DNA of 64,000 bases from Synechococcus sp. RS9916. Lineage in GTDB: Bacteria; Cyanobacteriota; Cyanobacteriia; PCC-6307; Cyanobiaceae. The notes under the pieces were generated by a model that worked only from the letters and a program-made list of their open reading frames with translations, did no database searches and had not been told where the DNA came from. The stretch lies in NCBI RefSeq assembly GCF_000153825.1, contig NZ_DS022299.1, positions 1,638,869 through 1,702,868 of the forward strand, written 5' to 3'. Below are positions 58,551-64,000 of this stretch, in pieces (the stretch's first letter is position 1; every line of letters starts with the position of its first letter). A program made the translations under genes and the position numbers.

Positions 58551-59232
58551 GCTCACCGCTCCAGGCTTGCGGTTCGACCGGGTCAGCTTCAGCTGGCCCA
58601 ACGGCACACGCGCACTTGATCAGTGCTCCTTCACCATTCCCGGACCCGGCCTATGGATGCTGGTGGGCAGCAACGGCAGCGGCAAAAGCACGCTCTTCCG
58701 CATGATCGGGGGGTTGCTTGAACCACAGAGCGGTCAGCTGGACTGCACCCTCAGGCCTGCCCTGGTGTTCCAGAACCCCGACCACCAATTGCTGCTGCCC
58801 AGCTGCGGCAGCGAACTGCTGCTGAATCTGCCCCGCCATCTCAGCAGCGGGGAGCGCCACACCCGCATCAACCACCTGTTGGAACAAGTGGGCCTGGCGG
58901 GGATGGCCACCCGGCCTATTCACACCCTCAGCGGCGGGCAAAAACAACGCCTGGCCATCGCCGGCGCCTTGGCGAGCGACGCCAACCTGCTGCTGCTGGA
59001 TGAACCGACAGCGCTTCTGGATCCCGCCAGCCAACAAACGGTGCTGGCTGCTGTGCAACAGCTCTGTCACCGCTCCCAAGCCCCATTAACCGCTCTCTGG
59101 GTCACCCACCGCCTCGACGAGCTGGACCACGCCGATGGAGCGGCACGCATGGAAAAAGGCCGCATCGCCCCCTGGAGCAGCGGCCAAAAACTGCGCAAAC
59201 AGCTTCAACCGCTTGCAGGGCGGCGGGGCTGA
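58543..59232 (+). CDS. ABC transporter ATP-binding protein (energy-coupling/cobalt-like)
   Basis: A 229-residue ATPase. Walker [10 protein letters not shown] (42-50), Q-loop QNPDHQ (77-82), signature LSGGQKQ (129-135) and Walker B LLLLDEP (149-155) are all intact. [13 protein letters not shown] resembles EcfA/CbiO-type ATPases. No permease gene is nearby, so its partner and substrate are unknown. ATG 58543, overlapping UPF0367. Confidence 0.9.
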   Translation: MAELTAPGLRFDRVSFSWPNGTRALDQCSFTIPGPGLWMLVGSNGSGKSTLFRMIGGLLEPQSGQLDCTLRPALVFQNPDHQLLLPSCGSELLLNLPRHLSSGERHTRINHLLEQVGLAGMATRPIHTLSGGQKQRLAIAGALASDANLLLLDEPTALLDPASQQTVLAAVQQLCHRSQAPLTALWVTHRLDELDHADGAARMEKGRIAPWSSGQKLRKQLQPLAGRRG

Positions 59233-59255
59233 GGGGTAAGTTCTTCGGGTCCCAT

Positions 59256-59327
59256 TCCTCGGTAGCTCAGCGGTAGAGCGGTCGACTGTTAATCGATTGG
59301 TCGCAGGTTCGAATCCCGCCCGGGGAG
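59256..59327 (+). tRNA. tRNA-Asn (GTT anticodon)
   Basis: A 72-nt cloverleaf starting TCCTCGGTAGCTCAGCGG, with anticodon GTT in GACTGTTAATC, T-loop GTTCGAATC and acceptor end CGGGGAG. CCA is not encoded. A strong terminator follows. Confidence 0.96.
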
Positions 59328-59336
59328 TTTTTCAAA

Positions 59337-59364
59337 AGCCACAGCAGAAGCTGTGGTTTTTTTG
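59337..59364 (+). terminator. Intrinsic terminator after tRNA-Asn
   Basis: CCACAGC and GCTGTGG with an AGAA loop, then seven T. From here to 59627 (about 263 bases) no gene is seen; the region carries the rpaA promoter. Confidence 0.93.
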
Positions 59365-59627
59365 TGTGTCCAGCTAAAAATCAACCTGAAAAACGCTCAT
59401 CGCGTAACAAACCACAGCTGGATTCCGAAAACATTCTGAAAAGACAGGCGCTTCCAGAGCGATCAATGGTGAGCAAATCACAGTGAGAGACTGGCATGTG
59501 AGGGCATTACCGCAAGAGGCAAGCCCCTGCACCAGCCCGCCAGAGGGTCTACAAATCTTGTGAGAATCCGAACGAACGTCATTCCTCTGCGCGTCGCGTT
59601 CCAATCGTTCACCGAGCCAGCGTCCCG

Positions 59628-60425
59628 ATGAAGCCCTGCATCCTCCTGATCGAAGACGACGGCGACATGCGCGAACTCGTGGGTGGACACCTCGAGCACA
59701 ACGGCTTTGACGTGCAGCGTGCCGATGACGGCATCAAAGGTCAGGCCCTGGCGCTTCAGTACACCCCGGATCTGATCCTGCTCGACTTGATGCTGCCCAA
59801 GGTGGATGGCCTCACCCTTTGTCAGCGCCTGCGCCGGGATGAGCGCACCGCCGGCATTCCCATCCTGATGCTCACGGCCCTTGGTGGCACCAAGGACAAA
59901 GTGAGTGGCTTCAATTCCGGGGCTGACGACTATCTGACCAAGCCCTTCGATCTCGAGGAGCTCCAGGTGCGGGTCAAAGCGCTGCTGCGGCGCAGTGATC
60001 GTGCCCCTGTGGGCAGCTCGAACCACAACGAAATCCTCAGCTACGGCCCCCTGACCCTGGTGCCTGAGCGTTTCGAAGCCATCTGGTTTGACACGCCTGT
60101 GCGTCTCACCCATCTGGAATTCGAACTGCTCCACTGCCTGCTGCAACGCCATGGCCAGACCGTGGCGCCATCCCTGATCCTCAAAGAGGTCTGGGGCTAT
60201 GAGCCCGATGACGACATCGAGACCATCCGCGTGCATGTGCGTCACCTACGCACCAAATTGGAGCCGGATCCCCGCAAGCCACGGTTCATCAAAACGGTCT
60301 ATGGCGCCGGGTATTGCCTGGAACTGCCCACCGGGGCCCAGCTTGACGACCTCCAGGACGTCCTAGCCCAGGCCCGCCAAGAGCGGGAGCAAAAAGACGA
60401 GTCGAGCAAGCGGGTCAGCGCCTGA
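59628..60425 (+). CDS. rpaA: OmpR-type response regulator RpaA
   Basis: A 265-residue regulator. The receiver domain has the acidic pocket (E9, D10, D11), phosphoacceptor D53 and K105 in DDYLTKPF. The C-terminal winged helix has the RpaA-specific PERFEAIWF and [23 protein letters not shown], read as [19 protein letters not shown]. RpaA is the master output regulator of the KaiABC clock and acts with SasA; it also affects phycobilisome energy transfer. A polar tail of 25 residues follows the DNA-binding domain. Confidence 0.93.
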   Translation: MKPCILLIEDDGDMRELVGGHLEHNGFDVQRADDGIKGQALALQYTPDLILLDLMLPKVDGLTLCQRLRRDERTAGIPILMLTALGGTKDKVSGFNSGADDYLTKPFDLEELQVRVKALLRRSDRAPVGSSNHNEILSYGPLTLVPERFEAIWFDTPVRLTHLEFELLHCLLQRHGQTVAPSLILKEVWGYEPDDDIETIRVHVRHLRTKLEPDPRKPRFIKTVYGAGYCLELPTGAQLDDLQDVLAQARQEREQKDESSKRVSA

Positions 60426-60449
60426 GTCAGGCCTTGCTGAAGGCGTCAC

Positions 60450-61418
60450 TTAGCTCGATCCTGCTGTGAGCAGATCAAGCAAGGTGACTTCCCAGGCCAA
60501 CCGCGGTTGCACAAACGAGAGCAGGTGGCTGCGCAACCGTTCCAGGCGTTTCAGCCCCTGGCTTTGCCCCTGCTGATACCAAAGGTGGTGCTGCCACCAG
60601 GAGATCAACCAGAGCTGCTGTTCGCCACTGAGAGCTTCGGTCACATCCCGTGCGAGAGCCAAGGCCTCCGCTGGCTTGCTGGGCAGCACCGTCAACCGAT
60701 CCCGCAGGGAGTCCGGCACCGCCTCCCAGTAGTTGGCATGGTCGAGCAGTGCTCCAGGGGAACCGGCCGCCAGGGCCCGAAGCTCCGGGAGCTCCAGAGC
60801 CGCCGCGGCCTGGGCACGCTGCTCGCCATCCAGGCGCGCAAGCACCGTCTGCATTTGCCCTGGATCGAGGCGTTTGAAGCTGATCTGCTGACAACGGGAA
60901 CGAATGGTGGTGAGCAGGCGTTCCGGCGCAGCTGAGAGCAAAATCAGCAAACCATGCCCAGGCTCTTCAAGGGTTTTGAGGAGGGCGTTGGCCGCCGACT
61001 CCGCCATCGCTTCCGGGTCTTCAATCACCACCAGCCCCCGAGGCGACTCCAGAGGCTGTCGGGCCAGGAAACGACTCACCTCACGGATCTGATCGAGGCG
61101 CAATTGCGGCGGCGTGCGCTTGCTCACGCCCGCCTCCTCCGCCTCCGAGCGAGGGATCAGCCGACCCTGATGGGAATAGCTGGGTTCCACCCAGAGCAGA
61201 TCAGGATGGTTACGGGCCTCCAACCGACGACGTTCTCGGCGGTCCTCTTGCCCTCCCTGAAGCACCCCCTCCAGAAACCGCAGCGCAGCCAGACGCCGGC
61301 CTACACCATCAGGTCCAGCAAAGAGATAGGCAGGCGCCACCCGCTGATGGCTGAGGGCCGCCTCCAGCAACGACACCGCCTGGGGCTGGCCCACCAGATC
61401 AGAAAACAGAGGAACCAT
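60450..61418 (-). CDS. holB: DNA polymerase III delta' subunit
   Basis: A 322-residue clamp-loader subunit. The AAA+ nucleotide site is degenerate: FAGPDGVGRR has Arg where Lys would bind phosphate, consistent with a non-hydrolysing delta'. The sensor region carries LLKTLEEPG, and the SRC motif is in TTIRSRCQQ. It lies downstream of tmk with a 1-base overlap, a common pairing. Its 3' end faces rpaA. Confidence 0.92.
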   Translation of the reverse strand: MVPLFSDLVGQPQAVSLLEAALSHQRVAPAYLFAGPDGVGRRLAALRFLEGVLQGGQEDRRERRRLEARNHPDLLWVEPSYSHQGRLIPRSEAEEAGVSKRTPPQLRLDQIREVSRFLARQPLESPRGLVVIEDPEAMAESAANALLKTLEEPGHGLLILLSAAPERLLTTIRSRCQQISFKRLDPGQMQTVLARLDGEQRAQAAAALELPELRALAAGSPGALLDHANYWEAVPDSLRDRLTVLPSKPAEALALARDVTEALSGEQQLWLISWWQHHLWYQQGQSQGLKRLERLRSHLLSFVQPRLAWEVTLLDLLTAGSS

Positions 61419-62065
61419 CAGCCCCCCTCAGAGAAACCGCGCTGCAGGCGATCCCGGATCTGAGCCGTGACCGCATCGGGGACTTGATCCGCATCAATGC
61501 ACCACCAGCCGCGGCCTGCCGCCAACACCCGGAACCCCTCGCTGACGCGCTGCAAAAACGCCTGACCGGCCGCCTCGATCCGATCATTGGCCTGATCCGC
61601 ACGGCGGGCCTGACTGACCGCCAAAGGCAGATCCAGCAGGAAGGTGGCATCAGGCTGAAGCCCCGTTGTGGCGATCTGCTCGAGTTGAACAATGAGCTCC
61701 CGATTAAGCTCCCGGCCATAACCCTGATAAGCCAGTGTCGATCCGGCGAACCGATCACTGATCACCCAGTCGCCCCGCGCCAGGGCAGGCCGAATCACCT
61801 GGTCCACATGCTGGGCCCGATCGGCGGCATACAGCAGCAGTTCGGCAACCGGGCCTGGTGCCACTGCCTCAGGAGGATGGAGCAACAACTGACGCAGGGC
61901 CTGGCCCAGGGGAGTACCGCCCGGCTCCCGCGTCTGCACCAACTGGGCCCCTGAAGGCATCAAACCGCTGCCTGGCAACCACTCCGCCAGGCGCTGCATC
62001 TGGGTGGTCTTGCCGCACCCATCAATGCCCTCCATGACCAGAAAGCGACCCCGCATCCCGCTCAT
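61418..62065 (-). CDS. tmk: Thymidylate kinase
   Basis: A 215-residue dTMP kinase. The P-loop GIDGCGKTT (13-21), TREPGGTPLG (the dTMP-binding ERP-like DRX region) and DRFAGSTLAYQGYGR are conserved. The product, dTDP, feeds DNA synthesis. The start ATG 62065 overlaps the ATPase by 4 bases; an in-frame ATG 9 bases later is possible. It lies between the P-type ATPase and holB. Confidence 0.95.
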   Translation of the reverse strand: MSGMRGRFLVMEGIDGCGKTTQMQRLAEWLPGSGLMPSGAQLVQTREPGGTPLGQALRQLLLHPPEAVAPGPVAELLLYAADRAQHVDQVIRPALARGDWVISDRFAGSTLAYQGYGRELNRELIVQLEQIATTGLQPDATFLLDLPLAVSQARRADQANDRIEAAGQAFLQRVSEGFRVLAAGRGWWCIDADQVPDAVTAQIRDRLQRGFSEGG

Positions 62066-64000
62066 GGAAGGCGAAGACTGAGGGCATTGAGCACCACAGT
62101 GATGGAGCTCAGGGCCATCAACAAGGCCGCCAGTGGCGGCGACAGCAGCAGGCCAAAGCCCGGCAGCAACACTCCGGCCGCCACCGGTAAGGCCAGCAGG
62201 TTGTATCCGAAGGCCCAGAAGAGGTTCTGGCGGATCTTGGCCATGGTGCGCTTGGCCAGCTGCAGCGCTTCAGGCACCGCCTCCAGGCGGTCTCCCAATA
62301 GCACCAGGTCAGCGGTGTCTTGAGCGATCTGGGTGCCAGTGCCCACAGCGATCCCCAGATCAGCCGCTGCAAGAGCAGGCGCATCGTTGATGCCATCCCC
62401 CACCATCGCCACGCTGCCGGTGGTCCTGTAGGCCTCCAACCGCTCCAGCTTCTGCTCCGGCAACAACTGCCAGGCGAGTTGATCGGCCTGAAAACCCAGC
62501 GCATCACCCAGGCGCTGCACCGACGGCTGACGGTCGCCGCTCAGCATCGCCAACATCAGACCCTGACCGCGCAACCGTTGCAAGGCCACAGAGGCATCGG
62601 GGCGCACGCGGTCGTCCACACAGATCAAACCCAGGGGCCTCTCATCCAGAGCCACCGCCACGAGCGACTGCCCTTTGTCGGAGGCCTGATCAAGAGCCTC
62701 CTGGAAAGGCGCAGGCCAGACGATGCCTTCCCGTTGCAGCCATTCGGGAGCACCCACGCGCACCGTGCCCTCAACCCCCTCAAGCTCACCAGCCACACCC
62801 GCGCCGGGGACGGTGCGACTGCCCACCACCGGCAGCAAGGGCAAGCCACGACGCTGTGCCTCCTGCAGCAGGGCGTGGGCCAATGGATGGCGACTGGTGT
62901 TCTCGACGCTGGCCGACAGTTGCAGGGTGCGGGCTGGATCAGCACTCGCCAGCACCTCAGCCACCAAGGGACGGCCAAGGGTGAGCGTGCCGGTCTTGTC
63001 GAACACAACGCGATCCAGCCCAGCCGCCAGCTCGATCACATCCCCACCGCGAAACAGCCAGCCCTGACGGGCCGCCAATCCCGACGACACCGTGATCACG
63101 GTGGGGGTGGCCAGACCCAGTGCACAGGGACAGGCGATCACCAGCACAGCAATGGCCAGCTGAATGGCCAATCCCAAGGGAGTTTCAGCGCCTGCACCCA
63201 AGGGGCCATGCAGGCCATGGCCATGCGCAGCGGCCATGGCAGCGGAATGGTGATGGGCCGCTGGCATCGGCGCCGCCAACACCTGGGTCCAGAGGCGGGG
63301 ACCCACCTGCCACCAAAACAAAAATGTGAGCGTGGCCAGACTGATCACGCCGTAACAGAACATCCCGGCAACGCGGTCAGCCAGCCCTTGGATCGGAGCC
63401 TTCCGGGCCTGGGCCTGCTCCACCATGGCGATGATCCGAGCCAGGGCGGTCTCCGCACCCACCCGCTGCGCCTCCAGCACCAAGGTCGCTTCGAGGTTGA
63501 GGCTGCCTGAGGACAACTCCGTGCCAGGGGCTGCCTCAAGGGGCAGAGGTTCGCCGGTCAGGCTCGAGACATCCACCGCCGAGCAGCCCTCGATCACCAC
63601 GCCGTCGACAGGGATGCGGTCACCCGCCAGCAACTGGAGGCGCTCACCAGGCCGCAATGCAGCCACCGGCACCTCCCTGACACTGCCATCGGCCATGACC
63701 AACCGGGCTTGATTCGGCTGCAACGCAGCCAACTGCTGCAACGCCCGGCCCGTTCGTACCCGGGCCCGCTCCTCCAGGAAGCGGCCGAGCAGCACAAAGC
63801 CGAGCAACATCACCGGCTCGTTGAAGAAACAGGGCCAGCCCACCTGGGGCCAGATCAAAGCCACCAGGCTGGCGAGATAGGCACTGCTGACGCCGAGGCC
63901 CACCAGGGTGTCCATGCTCGGCGCTCCCGCACGAACCGCCCTCCAGCCCCCCACCAGGATCGGTCGACCCGGTCCGATCAGCGCTACCGAGGCCAGGGTC
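62062..64000 (-). CDS. Heavy-metal (copper-type) P1B-ATPase, truncated at the window edge
   Basis: The frame stays open to 64000, so the N-terminus, including any metal-binding domain and first spans, lies outside. About 645 residues are visible. GAPSMDTLVGLG precedes the membrane region; CPCALGLATP (near 63130-63105), phosphorylation motif DKTGTLT (62983-63003) and GDGINDAPALA (near 62395-62360) are intact. The CPC motif suggests Cu(I). A His-rich loop precedes the CPC helix. The family includes cyanobacterial CtaA and PacS; which one this is cannot be told. Confidence 0.9.
   Translation of the reverse strand, partial: TLASVALIGPGRPILVGGWRAVRAGAPSMDTLVGLGVSSAYLASLVALIWPQVGWPCFFNEPVMLLGFVLLGRFLEERARVRTGRALQQLAALQPNQARLVMADGSVREVPVAALRPGERLQLLAGDRIPVDGVVIEGCSAVDVSSLTGEPLPLEAAPGTELSSGSLNLEATLVLEAQRVGAETALARIIAMVEQAQARKAPIQGLADRVAGMFCYGVISLATLTFLFWWQVGPRLWTQVLAAPMPAAHHHSAAMAAAHGHGLHGPLGAGAETPLGLAIQLAIAVLVIACPCALGLATPTVITVSSGLAARQGWLFRGGDVIELAAGLDRVVFDKTGTLTLGRPLVAEVLASADPARTLQLSASVENTSRHPLAHALLQEAQRRGLPLLPVVGSRTVPGAGVAGELEGVEGTVRVGAPEWLQREGIVWPAPFQEALDQASDKGQSLVAVALDERPLGLICVDDRVRPDASVALQRLRGQGLMLAMLSGDRQPSVQRLGDALGFQADQLAWQLLPEQKLERLEAYRTTGSVAMVGDGINDAPALAAADLGIAVGTGTQIAQDTADLVLLGDRLEAVPEALQLAKRTMAKIRQNLFWAFGYNLLALPVAAGVLLPGFGLLLSPPLAALLMALSSITVVLNALSLRLP

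Noticed and set aside
59374-59604. A 76-residue - frame between tRNA-Asn and rpaA
   Set aside because: Odd Cys/Ser composition, no family, overlaps the expected rpaA promoter region.

Overview
The window is about 60 percent G+C and reads as a chromosomal segment of a marine picocyanobacterium, most likely Synechococcus. The support is direct: psbU, psbD, ndhO, a CRR7-type NDH-1 factor, zeta-carotene desaturase (zds), the clock output regulator rpaA, and many families found mainly in cyanobacteria (DUF3120, DUF2834, DUF751/Ycf33, UPF0367, DUF4346, the PDZ radical-SAM protein). A single rRNA operon with tRNA-Ile and tRNA-Ala in the spacer fits this too.

Layout. 1-5125 (+): end of an unknown gene, a 34-residue membrane peptide, then hrpB, a small membrane protein, xseA, xseB and a DUF2834 protein. 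5143-6479 (-): zinc-ribbon protein and YihY/BrkB membrane protein. 6542-12312 (-): complete rRNA operon with terminator, 5S, 23S, tRNA-Ala, tRNA-Ile, 16S and a candidate promoter. 12564-17407 (-): uppP, PDZ radical-SAM, TolC-like exporter and an inositol-phosphatase-family protein. 17524-20544 (+): DUF3120, psbU, nadB. 20563-26114: VKOR-thioredoxin fusion (-), rimO and an MFS transporter (+), a probable petL (-) and a B12-type radical-SAM enzyme (+). 26147-32105: short divergent and convergent units including a FemAB-like protein, a tandem PTPS protein beside a RibD-C reductase, aroK, CRR7, a lumenal DUF6816-type protein and a GST. 32165-36479 (+): DUF751, rbfA, nagZ-like, GT2-TPR, hemD. 36443-38941 (-): zds, SRPBCC, putative lipoprotein. 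39036-41423 (+): sufA-like, TPR, LpxB-like, small membrane protein. 41365-43599 (-): antiporter and SDR. 43659-43913 (+): ndhO. 43892-47681 (-): cysK, DnaJ-domain protein, GT39-like protein.

47898-52212 (-) is the most unusual stretch. Two tandem SLH/OprB-type porin genes share an exactly identical 352-bp block, the same leader inverted repeat and the same double-hairpin 3' end. Just upstream is a 17-codon frame with a near-perfect Shine-Dalgarno followed by a perfect 12-bp hairpin. Beyond it come three polytopic GT-C-like proteins (52235-56803), a psbD copy not followed by psbC (57033-58088), UPF0367, an ABC ATPase, tRNA-Asn, rpaA, and a (-) run of a copper-type P-ATPase (cut by the window edge), tmk and holB.

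The gene set is mostly core metabolism: photosynthesis, cofactors, translation and DNA repair. No phage, transposon, CRISPR or clear genomic island is visible. The best leads for something undescribed are the porin locus with its mini-ORF/hairpin unit, the PTPS-PTPS plus RibD-C pair, and the shared CATG start of crr7 and its divergent neighbour. All functions are inferred from recognisable motifs and family resemblance read by eye; no database search was run.
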